A stretch of 64,000 nt of DNA from Albifimbria verrucaria (Eukaryota; Ascomycota; Sordariomycetes; Hypocreales; Stachybotryaceae): positions 744,001-808,000 of the forward strand of contig JAHREC010000007.1 of NCBI GenBank assembly GCA_020081605.1. The letters run 5' to 3'. Below are positions 38,498-50,511 of this stretch, in pieces (within the stretch, counting starts at the first letter, position 1; every line of letters begins with the position of its first letter). A program made the translations under genes and the position numbers. Below the pieces are notes generated by a model. It made no database searches, was not told the DNA's origin, and was given only the letters and a program-made list of their open reading frames with translations.

Positions 38498-41400
38498 CTT
38501 CAAATACACTGCAAGAGGGAACAAATTTGCAGCGTCAGTTGGTAGCTTTCTAAACCGGATTTACAAAAGAAGAACAGTTTGTGCAGTGCATCAGGACTTA
38601 TATGAAATGATCAAATTTGGTTGGATTCTGATACACAAATTATATCTTGATACGAAAATTGCTTTGTTGCCCGTCTTCTGAAAGTAATTGTTGTTCCAAT
38701 CTATAGGCTAGCAGTCGAGAATTCTGATGGTGAAAGTGAAAGTTCAGGCAGCTCTAACCACTTTTCCCCTTTCATTTCTTCGCTATGTTGAAGAGACACT
38801 CGTTATTTGTGTATTTTTAAGTTCTTTCGGTCTCCTTTTAGCCACGAAATATGATGCAGGTCGCAAAATAAGCATAGAATATATATAGTTATATATAAAA
38901 GCACCTTCTGCTATATACTATAAATAAAATAATCTTTATAGAAATGTTATCAAAATAGATTATTTACTACTACAAGCTAATAATTAAAAGGCCGATTATT
39001 GTTAATAGATTATTATTATATATAATCTATAGGATTAATCTTAAGTATACAGAAAGAGTTCTATCTTAGGAACTAATTAGAAGATTATTAACTATTAATA
39101 ATATATAATCATTAAGGTATCACTAGAACCTAGATCTTTAGAAGAGAATCTTATTAATTAATAATAATTATTATAATTTTTTCTTTAGTATATATAAGCC
39201 CTGTCTCTTTATTTACGAAATATTTGAGACCGATTGACTTACCCTATACCAAGGTATAGCCCAGATCGTCACAATAGAAGCTATATTAACTATGTCTTTA
39301 TTTACTTTCAGTTGCTCCATAGCCTTAATCGCTCGTTCAGTACGCTCTTCAATGGTTGTTTTGGTTTATTGTAATAATCAGCAACAAATCTCAGCCGACA
39401 GAATATTCGATCTACGCACATAGTAACGATCCTCGTGAAGACGAGACTCTCAGAACTTAATATCTAGACACCTTAATGGCTTTCGACTGCCCTTTCCTTG
39501 CCTTATACTGCCCATCCAGTCTTGGATTCGTGTAGATATACACACCCTTTGCTCCCCAATCTCTGTCTCTTACATCCAGTATATGCACCACTTTTTTGTC
39601 CTGCAGGCCCGTTTCTGTATTTGACCAGCACTGATAGTTCCCACGAACAACTAAACACCGACAGCGAAGCCCATACATATCCAGTGTGCTCTATAGGAGC
39701 TGATGGTAAGTTGCGTGTTGTATCATATACTAATCCGTCTTCAATGACGATGCTCTTATTACGAAGCTCAGCTTTCCATTGCGAGTGCTATTTACCTCGA
39801 GCCTGATTTGAATCGGCCCTTGTTTTGGTATTTGCGACGCATGTACCTTAGAACTCCTGCTAAAAACACCTTGCCTTGGGCAATAATGAATGGCTCCTGC
39901 TTGGAGCCCGTCTCTATGAATCCGTATCTCCCGCATAGGGACTCCTAACGTCGTGGTGCAGGGTCGACCTGGTCGACCAGCCACCGCAGCCGATGTCCAC
40001 GTGAGCTGGTACAATCAGTATCATGGCGAGCTATCGGATCTTTATATAAAAGGCGCCCAGTAACCCTTGTCGTAAAATGGCAGGTTGAATCAACCTTGAG
40101 TAACCATTTTGTTTTTGTCAGCGTCAGAAACGTCTCTGCTTATATGTCTTTTTGGAGCAAACGTCCGAGTTACTAGCCTTTATCTACTTTCTTCTTAGTA
40201 CCAAGTGTAGCGCCGCTACTGAGGTCGTATAGAAGCGAATCATGTAGCCATGTTATAATTAGGATTCCGTTCCCGAAGGATCCGAACGAGTAAGGAACAT
40301 TAGAGCGGATGGGCTATGATTCGATCTCGAACCCAGTAGACCTTGGGCTTCAACGTGAGCCGAATTGGCATGATGAGATGCATACTGAGGGCCAGATATA
40401 ACAGGAATAGGGCTCGGAACTAGCGAAGGTTTTGTCCGGATTATATTCGCAATATATTTGCTCTTCAAGGCTAAGCTCTATTTCAGGGAGCATTACCAAC
40501 AATTGGAGACCTCCATAGAGTTTGGTGGGACTACCTGATACTGCATTCTTGAAATTTAAAACCAGTTAATAATTGGTCCGGGCTAACCAATAATGATGGC
40601 CACCGGGAAAAACGTTTCACGAGAAAAATAGTCGTTGGGCACATCCTAGGAGAAGCCATCATAGCCGCCATGGAATTTCGGCGGATTATCAAATACTATA
40701 GACTCCGAATGCCGAGATACTGACGTTGACCCCATGCACGTCCCGATTTGGTAACCTGAACCATGTCAGCAGGAGAATCAATATAGTGACTTTTACTCTC
40801 GTTTCCACACCCCTGAGCTACTTTGGGAAGCGAATCTCACTTCTTGGTCCTGACAGTGCTGATATCAGCCTTGAGAAAGTGGTAAAGACGTAGAAAGTTC
40901 GAATAAGCGTTAGTACTATTCTAGACAGTCAAGCTCATCCTAATGCTGGCTATTGGGGTTTTGAGTCACGCAGACATCACCAATCGGCAATTACTCATCG
41001 TCTTATCTCCGATTGCTCCATAAATAGGTATCTAAGCTATTTGAAGGAGTAGTCAAAGTGAGAGTCGCTGCTAGAGCAAAACGTATCTATTTGTTATGAG
41101 GCGGTGCCTGTTCTGGACTGCCCGTCTAATGAGCCTCATATGAGAAGAAGCAGCATTTTTGAGGATCAGAAGTCATGATCAGTGACCTAAGAGGAGTACA
41201 GGTATGGACACGTATAAGCGATGTATTGGATCCGAAGATACGAGACACAGCTGACTTCGCAGCCTTGGAACAACTTAGCTCCAACCACACGATGCAGTAT
41301 CACTGACCACACCGATAATTCTCGTTCACCGGATGCATTCATTCCCAGAAACAGGAGCCAGGGTTGTTGTTTCCGTTGCCGATATTCCGAACAGCCTGCA

Positions 41401-41847
41401 TGGAGAGGTTCATACCCCGAGATGCATGTCGGAATCCCTAGGCAAATGCGATGGGTTGGCAAGGGCTCCGGTTCACGGCAAGCCGATCCCTGGCGGTGCA
41501 ATCATGAATGACCTCTTGCAGTAAGCACTATGTCGAAGTCCATTGGTAATATGGAAAGCTTTCCTGATAATGGAAGATGGAAAATCGTCATCGCTGCCAC
41601 TGTCAGGCTGTGTGGCTCGGCGGTCAGCGAGTTACACCGAAGAATGCTCGGCATGTCCACGGTTTTCAAGATTCTCAAGGTGTCAATCACCGAGTATAAA
41701 GTCATGGCATCTTTGTCGACAAAAATTCATTCCTCACCAGCTCTCGCCAGAAATTCAAAGCATCCATAACAATCAAGACTCACAGTCTCTGCTCTACACA
41801 GTCTTCTCTAGCTTCTCAGCTTGAAAACTCGTTTTCAAACAGTCAAA
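38498..41847. other. Gene-poor region with a strongly AT-rich core
   Basis: From 38870 to 39200 the sequence is almost entirely A and T, with TATATA, TAATAATTA and ATTATT words. This is the pattern left by repeat-induced mutation of old repeats, or a low-complexity spacer. 39480..40060 and 40250..40470 have moderate open frames on the minus strand (39730..40014, 40259..40468) that I could not assign. 41100..41847 leads into the cupin promoter. Nothing further is supported. Confidence 0.5.
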
Positions 41848-42651
41848 ATGGTCAACTTCACCGTTATCACTGCCCTTGCCGCTCTGGCTATTGGCACTTC
41901 TGCCTCTCCTGTCGAGGTCCAACGCCGAGCAACTTCCACATCAGCAGTCATCTACCCTACCCTCACCCCTGAGCAGATTGAGACTCTGAAAAGGAGCTCT
42001 ATGTGGCACCGTCTGAATCTGAGCGCGAGGCTATCTTATTTCCTCATGCCCCTGACGCAAGCAACATTACCTACCAGTTTATCAATAATACCGTCAAGGC
42101 CCCCACTGGCGGCACTATTTCTCTTTCTGGCGTCGACCAATTCCCAGCTCTTATCGGCACAAACGTTGGCATGGCTATAGGCTTTGTTAACCCTTGTGGC
42201 CTTAATACACCTCACCTGCACCCGCGTGCTAATGAGTTCCTGACTGTTGTTCAGGGTACGCTTATTGGTGGTCTAATCCTCGAAGAGAACCCTAACGGAG
42301 CCGGTAATCTCGATGGCAAGGACCCAACTGGTCCTATCCGCCAGGTCAACGCTACGCTATCTAACTATCGTGGTATGCTTTTCCCTAAGGGTCAGGTGCA
42401 TTTTCAGTTTAACCCGACCTGCGAGCCTGCTGTTTTTGCTGCCGCCTTTGATAACCAGGATCCTGGCCGTACACAAATTGCCAGGAACTTTTTCTCGGTG
42501 CTACCTGATGATGCTATTATTGCTGCTGTCGGTGGAAATACTGAGCTTCTTGACGCTTCCCGTATCGACAATTAGGAACGTTATCCCCGCTGCCTTTGCC
42601 GAGCAGATGGAGGGCTGTGCCCAAAGGTGTGGTATCCCTACCAGCGCCTAA
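41848..42651 (+). CDS. Germin-like cupin, spherulin-1 type, secreted
   Basis: The start MVNFTVITALAALAIGTSAS is a signal peptide, followed by a possible dibasic processing site (VQRR). The body carries both germin motifs. Motif 1 is GLNTPHLHPRANEFLTVVQG, with two His and one Glu as metal ligands. Motif 2 is GMLFPKGQVHFQFN, with the third His. The fold is a single bicupin-like beta barrel binding manganese or a similar metal; spherulin-type fungal members are extracellular and mostly of unknown activity. The first frame change is at A4 41989-41992 and joins the signal peptide to the cupin. The second, near 42573, leads to the usual C-terminus ending with CAQRCGIP and sets the stop at 42649-42651. 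Family is secure; the catalytic role is not. Confidence 0.85.
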
Positions 42652-43508
42652 TCATGGTGCTGCAAACATAGCGGGATATAGATGTACTATGCAACGCAAA
42701 AAGAAGTTGCAAGGAATGAAGAAGAGCGTTTGAGAGCAATGTTTGATTCGAACAGATATTTTTGGGGGACGATTGGTTTGTGGAGGATATAGTCATTGAA
42801 TAGTTTGTCTATCTGTTTCCTAGTTGAATAGACTATATTCTCTTTAAACTTCAAAAACTCCCTCCGACCCAGTACTACCATAGACTCATTGGATATATAT
42901 CCTCAACTGGCGTCAGTGCGTGCGCCCTTGAAAAATCATTCGATAGCTTCCAGGCTCCCCTATTGAACGGGCATTGTCAAAGGTGTAAGACGGAGGGCAC
43001 GCGAATGACGTGTGCATTTTTGCGCCCGTTTAACACATCCTCCTCATCCCCAACTTTCCAACAAATTATCACGGAGACCCCTTTAGTCAATTTCCCAGGT
43101 ACCTTTAACCTATGATTCTCTTCATCTACGGACACAACTTTAGTGTATCCATTGCTACCACCACCGCTCAGCGCGACCCTCGCATCGTTGACTAGTTAAA
43201 CTCGGTGTTCCAATCTGCAGAAACGAGAAGTTCTCTAATGTCACTCTTGGCAGCCGTCTCTCCGCCCCCGGCTATTATGGGATGGAGATTCCGACCCCGA
43301 CTAGGGTTACTTATCACGTCTCTGTTTCTTGTTGGGATCTGTGAACCCCGATAGATTTCGTTCCAGCTATCACCCAGGGTCTTGTGAATGGTGTTAAGGC
43401 GCATGCCTGAATTGACAAGAAGAGTTACAGGTCACTTTTGAACATGGTTGACTGAATTCTGTGTTACAATTGCGTCATTCTAATAACGGATCCACTACTA
43501 TCCTCTGT
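42652..43508. other. Convergent intergenic region, cupin / NmrA-like
   Basis: About 850 bp lie between two convergent stop codons. A plus-strand stretch at 43200..43330 translates as a short coding-like segment with stops on both sides. No family was firmly recognised. Confidence 0.4.
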
Positions 43509-44455
43509 TCAACCTTCTAGGATCTTCTTAAGGGCTTCGGCAGGCGTGGTCTTGGGAGCGGCGATCTTAAAGACCTCCTTGCTGGTTGTGGAGGCTGTGC
43601 ATTCCCTTCCCACAGCCCCTTTGCGGCATCCTTGATAGTCAAGAAAAGGTGCCTGGTTTCCTTAGGAGCTTGAGCAGCCATCTGGTCAATGAATGACGTG
43701 TCTTTGTAACGAACATCCTCCACCTGAGTACCAATTTGCTCTTCCACCATTTCCACAATCTGGCGGCCGGTAATGTCTTCTGGCCCATTTAGAACATATC
43801 TGGCTTTGTTGTGCTTGGCAGGATCTTCCTCTAGTAGGAGATGAGCCGCCAAGGTTCCAACGTCATCAGCATCTATAGCGCCAACGGGAGCATCTTCCGA
43901 ACCAAACAGTAGCAATGGTTGCTGCTTGCCCGTGTTGCGATACTCCTTGATCAGTGCTGCGGCGCTAGCGAGGTAGTAAGAGGTAAATATATTGGGCTGC
44001 AGAGAAGTCCATTGCAGAGCTTGGAATTCCGGCGAGTCGAGAAGAGCCTCGATAGCCCAGTGCGCTCGTGGGTAATAGGCGGGGCTGTCCGGGCGGACAT
44101 TGGCAGCGGTTGTCGAGATTCGGACCACATATTTGACGCCAGCCTTTAGTGCGGCAAGATGGAATCCCGATTCGCTGGCAAACTGAGTTGGCTCGTTGTG
44201 CGAGGCAATAAAGGCTCTCACTACGCCATGCTCACGGAGCCAATCAGCAGTGATCTCGACCCAATTCTGTTCTGCGACCTCGACATTGGGCAGTTTGGCA
44301 AGCTGCTGTGCGGCGGCTCCGTTGGAGGAGCGAGTGAGAGCGAGGATCTTGTACGCAGGTGTGGCGCTGTTGGCGCTCAGCGACTTGGAGAGCGTCTCGA
44401 CGACGCTTCGACCAGTGTTGCCTGTGGCTCCAACAACGAGGATGGTGGGAGTCAT
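43509..44455 (-). CDS. NmrA-like NAD(P)-binding protein, about 315 aa
   Basis: The N-terminus MTPTILVVGATGNTGRSVVE has the GxxGxxG dinucleotide signature of atypical short-chain dehydrogenases. The ISTTAANVRPDSPAYYPRAH and LQPNIFTSYYLA segments match the NmrA / isoflavone-reductase-like group. There is no canonical YxxxK active site. Members act as redox sensors or as NADPH-dependent reductases. A frame change just before the end (about 43600) moves the reading to KEVFKIAAPKTTPAEALKK and a stop at 43509-43511; one base gives 316 codons. The leader contains the TACTTC repeat. Family is confident; substrate and role are open. Confidence 0.88.
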
Positions 44456-44514
44456 GATGAGAGATGATGAGACTTTAAGATAAAGTGTGACATGAAATCA
44501 GTACAGTGTTCGCC

Positions 44515-44551
44515 TACTTCTACTTCTACTTCTACTTCATACTTCTACTTA
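44515..44551. repeat. TACTTC hexamer microsatellite
   Basis: Six imperfect TACTTC copies lie about 60-100 bp upstream of the NmrA-like start codon, on its leader or promoter side. On the gene's strand it reads as GAAGTA units. Confidence 0.85.
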
Positions 44552-45071
44552 TAGTCCATATGCGCTGCTGGCGTTTTGTAAGCATGGTTGCCGTCACTAA
44601 CGCGGAGCGGAGCGGGTCGAAGCCACAGGACGGGTCCTTGACGTACCGATTTGCAGATGGCCCACATGCTGAAGAGAGCCAATCTGCGCATAGCAACGGC
44701 CGACCCGAACCCAGAGTTTGGAAAGGGTCGAGAAGTGCTTCGGGCCAAGAGCATAGCAATGGAGAAAAGCAAGCATCTGCTTACAGGATGTCTTTACAAG
44801 GCCTGACACCTATCCTCGAAATCTATAATATTATCTGAAGAAGTAGCATCAGCTGTCACTACTCGGGGCTGCTTCATGGGCAAGTATCAACGATCAAAGC
44901 TCTCATATCTGTATGTCACATGTCTCGGGAAGAACGAGAAGAAGTTGGGGAAATGGGCAGCAATCCAAGTCTGGGGAGTCGACAGTGCATAATAAAATCT
45001 CAATCTCCACACGGCTCCTTATACGGCTAGCCTGCCGGGAACTCGAGCCAGCCCGACGCAGGTTGATCTCA

Positions 45072-45328
45072 TTAGAATGCTTCACATTAGAGTGCGAGTA
45101 GCGTGTCGAATTAATAATCACAACGAAACTCCGCAGCTAACACGGCAGCTGGGCGGATTGTCTAGCATGAAATTTGCCATGATTCGATGCAATTTGTCTT
45201 CGTTAGAAAGCTTCTTATCAGAGTGTCGTGTGGAATTAATAATCGCAAAGAAAGCCCGCAGCTTTACACGGCAGCTGGCTGTGTTGTCCATGACGAACCT
45301 TGCTATGATTCGACGCAATTTTCCGTCA
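45072..45328 (+). repeat. Diverged tandem duplication, about 130 bp unit, two copies
   Basis: Copy 1 is 45072..45201 and copy 2 is 45202..45328. Shared blocks include gaattaataatc, cgcagct followed by acacggcagctgg, and atgattcga-cgcaatttt at the unit end. Copies differ by scattered substitutions and small gaps. The array ends about 210 bp before the start codon of the quinone-reductase-like gene, so it lies in its promoter region. The unit is not recognisably coding. Confidence 0.8.
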
Positions 45329-45539
45329 TGTGATAGATGGAGTGTGGAGGATTGTTTTGTGCACGTTGACGTATCTTGTTTAAATTCTCTGCAACCCTGT
45401 GGTGCTCACGTCGTCCTTGCATTGCAAGCCAAGGTTTTGCTTCAGTGATTAGACTACAGCTTCGCTTCACGGACGCTCACCGCCATCAATCATTCAACAC
45501 ACCCGATCTGCCGCCCAGACAGCACCGAATTGGCATAGA

Positions 45540-46565
45540 ATGACGCAGGCGAAGGCCGTCAGACTCGCCCAGGCGGGCAACGGGGCAACCCTAGAGTTGC
45601 ATGACGAACCTCTGCCGAGCCTTGGTAGCCGTCAAGTGCTGATCAGGGTACACGCCGCCTCGCTGAACTATCGCGACTTGGCTGTCGTGCGGGGCGAATA
45701 CCCTGCACAAATCAAAGACAGTGTCGTTCCTTTATCAGACGGCGCCGGCGAGGTTGTGGCAGTGGGCCAAGATGTCACCAGGGTCAAGTACGGTGACCGT
45801 GTTGCCGTTAGTTGCAACGCCGACTGGATCGGGGGTCCCTCCCTCCCTGAATACCAAATGAGCAGTGTCGGCTTCCGCATAGACGGCATGCTGGCAGAAT
45901 ACGCAGTGTTCCACGAAAACGCACTCGTCCACCTGCCTAACTATCTGTCCTATGTCGAGGCCGCCTCACTACCTTGCGCGGCCGTTACGGCCTGGAACTC
46001 GCTCAATCTCGTAAAGCCCCTCACGCCAGGCCAAACCGTACTGGTCCAGGGAACGGGAGGCGTCTCGCTCTTCGCGCTCCAGATTGCGCGCATGTTCGGT
46101 GCCCGCGTCCTAGCCATCACATCGTCTGACGAAAAGGCTGCCAAGCTCAAGGAGTTGGGCGCTGAGGCGGTGGTGAACTACGCCGCGCAACCGGACTGGG
46201 ATCGCGAGATCCTCCGTCTCACCAACGGCCAAGGTGTCGACAAGGTCTTGGATATTGCGGGTGAAAAGACAATAGTAAAATCCGCTGCGTCCACCAAAAT
46301 CCGTGGCGAAATCGTTATTGTTGGGTTCGCAAGTGGCTTCGGCGGCGGCCTTCCGCCCATTGATATACTCGCTAGGTCTCTGCACGTGAGCGGTTCATCG
46401 ATTGGACCACGAACGGATTTCGAGGCTCTGCTTAAGGCCATGGAATTGCATCAAGTACGACCGGTTATCGATCAGGTATACCCCTTTGCAGAGTACCAAG
46501 AGGCTTATCGGCGACTTGAGAGTGGCAAACAAGTCGGCAAAGTCGTTATTGAATTCACCAAATAG
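45540..46565 (+). CDS. Zinc-independent quinone reductase / MDR-family oxidoreductase, 341 aa
   Basis: The gene is a single uninterrupted exon. The GroES-like N-terminal half has SLNYRDLAVVRGEYP and PLSDGAGEVVAVGQDVTRVK. The nucleotide-binding half has VLVQGTGGVSLFALQIARMF and GAEAVVNY. The structural-zinc cysteine cluster and the catalytic Cys/His pair of alcohol dehydrogenases are absent, so it belongs with quinone oxidoreductases and related zinc-free members. The expected reaction is NADPH-dependent reduction of a quinone or an enone; the actual substrate is unknown. The start at 45540 follows a leader with AGAATG. It is one of the few genes here with no frame change. The diverged tandem repeat sits just upstream. 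Confidence 0.92.
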   Translation: MTQAKAVRLAQAGNGATLELHDEPLPSLGSRQVLIRVHAASLNYRDLAVVRGEYPAQIKDSVVPLSDGAGEVVAVGQDVTRVKYGDRVAVSCNADWIGGPSLPEYQMSSVGFRIDGMLAEYAVFHENALVHLPNYLSYVEAASLPCAAVTAWNSLNLVKPLTPGQTVLVQGTGGVSLFALQIARMFGARVLAITSSDEKAAKLKELGAEAVVNYAAQPDWDREILRLTNGQGVDKVLDIAGEKTIVKSAASTKIRGEIVIVGFASGFGGGLPPIDILARSLHVSGSSIGPRTDFEALLKAMELHQVRPVIDQVYPFAEYQEAYRRLESGKQVGKVVIEFTK

Positions 46566-47882
46566 ATTGTCCGTCTTGAAGTAGATAGACCCAATACAAG
46601 ATAGTGGCTGTTTTTAAATGACGTGAATTCTTAAGCAATATCTCATGCCAATATCTGAACTGCTTATCAATTGCCTACTATTCTCTATTAAGCATCGCAG
46701 CAATGAGTATTAGAACAAAACAGCCAGTAGTAATAATGTCTCATATGTTATAAGAATATTATAATTAAAGAAATATTGTTATAATTTTAGGTTTAACAAA
46801 AGTTTGTCTTGACATATCTGCGTCAATTCTTTAGATGAGGTCAAAGCTGAAGCCTACATCTGAACGTTGCTCTGCCGTACACTTTTACTTTGCAAATAGA
46901 ATAATGATAACAAAAAGACCAAGAAAGACTACGCGAAGAAGAAAGTTCTTGTCAGTGCTATAGACGTTTCGTCAACTTTTCAAACATAGAATGAACCAGT
47001 TCCTATCGCGATTTCTCAAGTGACCGCCAATAACTCTTATTTTTAATAATACAAGCGCGCTAGCTCAGGCCTTGTCATTCCCCGAACCCGTAGGTTATGA
47101 TGAGGTTAGTACTGTCATGAAACAGTTATCAATAATGTCGGTTTAAGTAAACTGATTGTGTTGCACCAGATCAGCATAGTCATACTCATGGAGGCGAGTC
47201 TACTCTTCTAGCACAGGTTTCCATTCCCACCAAGTAAAAGGGAGGAGTCTTGGGCATTTAACTCTTGGTTCAGAGTTACATACCCCTTTGATGAATGGCA
47301 TTTTTTATACACAACTCATGAAACATACGCACCATATCCAGTCAAGCATTCAACGAGGCCATTGATATGATACTCCCCAATATCGAGACAAAGCTCTTAT
47401 TTATTTGACACTATCAAGGAATTGCTTAACACCGCTTGCTTGTCACCAACTTCGTCATGTCGCGGTAACTTGAGCTCTGCAGCGTTAATGTGATAACCAT
47501 AAGCATGATGGTTGACTTTATAGCTACATTTCCTCGACACCCCCGATATCGGATAGCTTGGCTATTTAGCCATAAATTGGGAGTGCCATATAAGCATAAA
47601 CGAACTTTATTCAAAATCACTCAATTGGCCGCCACTTGTCCTTTTCTTTCGCCTGTAAAGTGCCACGTTATTACATGGGCATCATCGTTTGCTTGTATAG
47701 TTGGTGCTTTTCAATGCAGAGATTGTCTAGGTCAAAGTGCCACGTGCAAGGGTCATAGCCCATTTTCAAACAGTTTGCGTGATTGTCATAACTTGTATTA
47801 GTCTATACCTCGAGTATGCTATAGAAAGATCTTGAATCCACAATGATTGTTTTTTTTTTTTTTAACACTTTAGTTTTATCCT
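46566..47882. other. Convergent intergenic region, AT-rich
   Basis: The left half (46600..46800) is AT-rich, fitting 3' sequence plus decayed spacer. A run of 14 T lies at 47850..47863, just past the chorismate synthase stop on its downstream side. No gene is seen. Confidence 0.5.
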
Positions 47883-49220
47883 TTACGCCGCGAGCGATGC
47901 CATCCTTCTGCCTCCTTGAATCATCAAGGCATCCATGATGCAGAGGAAGCCATGGCCTCGACAATGGGAACGGCGCCTGGGCATGGTTAGCAAAGTCAGC
48001 TTTGTGTTTAGATGTTTAGACTTACGAGGAACGACGCAGGGGTCATGACGGCCCTTGGCCTCCAGAACGCCATCGCTTTCTCCTGCAAAGGTGACGGTCT
48101 CTTGAGGCAGTCCAATCGTAGCAGGAGGCTTGAAAGCGACACGGAAGAAGATAGGGGCGCCGTTTGTGATTCCTCCCTGAATACCTCCACTGTTGTTGGT
48201 CTTGGTTGTGAGCTTGGGCTTGGCAAACTTGTTGTTGGGATCCGCATCAGTGTTGGGGTTGCGGATGAACATGTCATTGTGGGAAGATCCGGGGATCTCG
48301 GTTCCTTCAAATCCAGAGCCGATCTCAAAACCCTTGGTGGCGGGAATGCTAAGCATTCCGTGGGCAAGAGTGGCCTCCAACTTGGAGAAGACTGGTTCAC
48401 CAAGTCCAGTTGGGACGTTTCGAATGACACAGGTCACGGTGCCTCCGATGCTGTCCTGGCGATCTCGGAAATCGGCAATGGACTGCTCCATCTTGGCAGC
48501 GACTTCCGGGTCTGGGCAGCGGACAACCGTCTTGTCAACGGTTTCGCGCGTCACCTCCTGAAGCAGTTGGAGAAACTTGGGGTTGTGAGAAGTGGTGGGA
48601 TACTCGGCGGTTGGCGGGATGTGGTGGATGTTGCCGACAGATGAAACCCAAGCAACAATCTCAATGCCGTGGGCAAGCTTAAGGTAGTGCTCACAGAGAG
48701 CGCCTGCGGCCACTCGGCCGATGGTCTCTCGGGCACTGGAACGGCCGCCACCCGAGGAGGCACGAACACCGTACTTCTCAAGGTAGGTAAAGTCGGCATG
48801 GCTGGGGCGAGGGTACTGCTTCATGGTGTCGCCCTTGTAGTCTGCAGGGCGGAAGTCCTGGTTCTTGACGACCATGGCAATTGGGGTGCCGAGCGTGACA
48901 CCTCCCTCCACGCCGGACTGGATGGAGACAAGATCAGCCTCATTGCGAGGCGTGGTGATGGAGCTTTGGCCGGGACGACGGCGAGAGATCTGATGCTTCT
49001 GTTACAAAATCTTGAACAGCGTCATGGTTTACTGCATGTACTGACCTGAGGCTGGAGGACCTCCTCCGAGACCGGAATTCCGGGAGGAAATTGTCGACAA
49101 TGCACCCAACGCTGGGGCAATGGCTATGAGAAATCAGCGGCCAGGTCCATGGTATAAGGAACGAGACGTTTACCTCTCGCCGTACGTGGTTACACGCAGG
49201 AATTGGCCAAAAGTTGACAT
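47883..49220 (-). CDS. aro2: Chorismate synthase, about 394 aa, four exons
   Basis: The start [16 protein letters not shown] is the chorismate synthase N-terminus. Conserved segments include [33 protein letters not shown] followed by [20 protein letters not shown], and [19 protein letters not shown]. These bind phosphate, FMN and EPSP. The enzyme removes phosphate from EPSP to give chorismate, the branch point of aromatic amino acids. Introns are 49124..49173, 48990..49045 and 47977..48025, all GT-AG. The frame changes at a CC in exon 2 (near 49095) and near 47935 in the last exon; two bases restore 395 codons and the C-terminus ending [10 protein letters not shown]. Fungal enzymes often carry their own flavin-reductase activity. 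The identification is beyond doubt. Confidence 0.96.
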
Positions 49221-50079
49221 GGTGATGATGGGTTGTTGGAGTAGTGAGTTGTTGTTGCAGGAATACGATTTATGGTCAGATCTGTTTCCATCCAAGACTG
49301 TAGCCACTTATTAAGGTGGGCCCTATAGCGTCAGCCGTTTTTGTCCTCAGTCGAGAATCGTGAGTCACATACGTGGGTGGACAAATGCCGGTTTCGTGTC
49401 TGCCAAATTAATTGTTTGCAGACGAGGAAAAATGGGCTTGCACTAAATATTGGTTTGGTACAAGAGAAAAATACAAACCACACCCACCACACCACACCGC
49501 ACCACAACACGTGCCCTTGCACACGTGATGACGTGCATGCGAATAGACGGCGAAAAGGGCATTGTGTACAACCTCTGGAAATGCAGCTACATGTACGGAT
49601 TACCTCGTCAATATTGCACTGCTGCAGCAAACCAAGCCCAATTGCACTGCTAAATGGCAATTTTTTTTTGTGTTCCACGCATGCTTGTGTCCCATCCCCT
49701 GTCGTGCTGTGCCTTGTCCAGTTGCTGCAGGTTACCCTGGAGGGGCTGGCATGGGAATTCTGCTTATGTAATGGCCGGTCCCGCAATTGCAATTGTTCAA
49801 GCCTCAAATCTTCTTTATTTAGCTACCTTGTTAGCGCATCTACCAAAGTGTCCATGCTGTAAATATCGGTACCACCATGCCGGATATGGCCCTATGAATA
49901 AACTGAAGAGCCGACTTGAGACTTGAGATGCCTCTGGTTATATGGGCAGTAAAGTGAACATATACTCCAAATACCTGGAATAATGAGATTCTGTAATAAT
50001 CATAAAATACACGTTTATATAAAACACTTTCAGTACGGGGTAGAATTCATACTGTTTATGAAGTATTATTTATTTCAGT
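49221..50079. other. aro2 promoter and spacer
   Basis: About 860 bp upstream of aro2. It contains a CACCACACC repeat-like stretch near 49480..49510 and two CACGTG boxes near 49508 and 49522. The ORFs over it are mutually overlapping and not supported. Confidence 0.45.
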
Positions 50080-50511
50080 TATCTCCTAGAGTCCGGTAAG
50101 GCACAGACTAAGTAGAAGTCCCACAACGTCTTAGTCATGCGTCGATACATAAAGTAACCTCCTGAATCCCTCACCACCAAAAACGTTAGGCAGTGGCTTT
50201 TAATGATACATCAATAGAAGACAACGGACCAAGAAAACAACAACAGCGCCGGCTCCAGGGCCGGGCCCGGGCCCGGGCCCTGCTACTGACGAAGGCATCG
50301 ACTTAGATATAACCCTTAATAATAGGTAGCTAAGGTGATGAATATAAGCTGTGATCGACGCAATATAGCTATATGTAACGCGGGGCAATGCTGGTACATT
50401 TATCATCGGCCAATCTGCTAGACTCTCGATGTATTTAGTTTTTATCCGGTTCTAATTAGTTAATTTGTTAGTTAGCTACTTAGTCTGTGCCTTACCAAAC
50501 TCTAGGAGATA
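50080..50511. mobile_element. Short non-autonomous TIR element (MITE-like), 36 bp inverted ends, TA-flanked
   Basis: The left end 50080..50115 and the inverted right end 50476..50511 match over 36 bp except for two adjacent positions (CC against TT). Both ends begin with TA followed by tctcctagag, as for a Tc1/mariner-type insertion with TA target duplication. The 432 bp element encodes no plausible transposase. A GC-rich near-palindrome of GGGCCC units lies inside (50257..50281). The two mismatches are C-to-T changes, as repeat-induced mutation would give. Confidence 0.75.

Noticed and set aside
40259..40468. tRNA-like GGTTCGAGAT on the minus strand
   Set aside because: The B box deviates at a conserved C and no A box or stem pairing was found.
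43190..43400. Possible glycoside-hydrolase relic (a coding-like stretch around APGYYGMEIPTPTRV)
   Set aside because: The segment is too short, flanked by stops, and the resemblance to arabinofuranosidase sequence is too weak to support.
48012..48644. 210-codon plus-strand frame opposite chorismate synthase
   Set aside because: Antisense shadow of a conserved gene; Gly/Leu/Val-rich without a motif.
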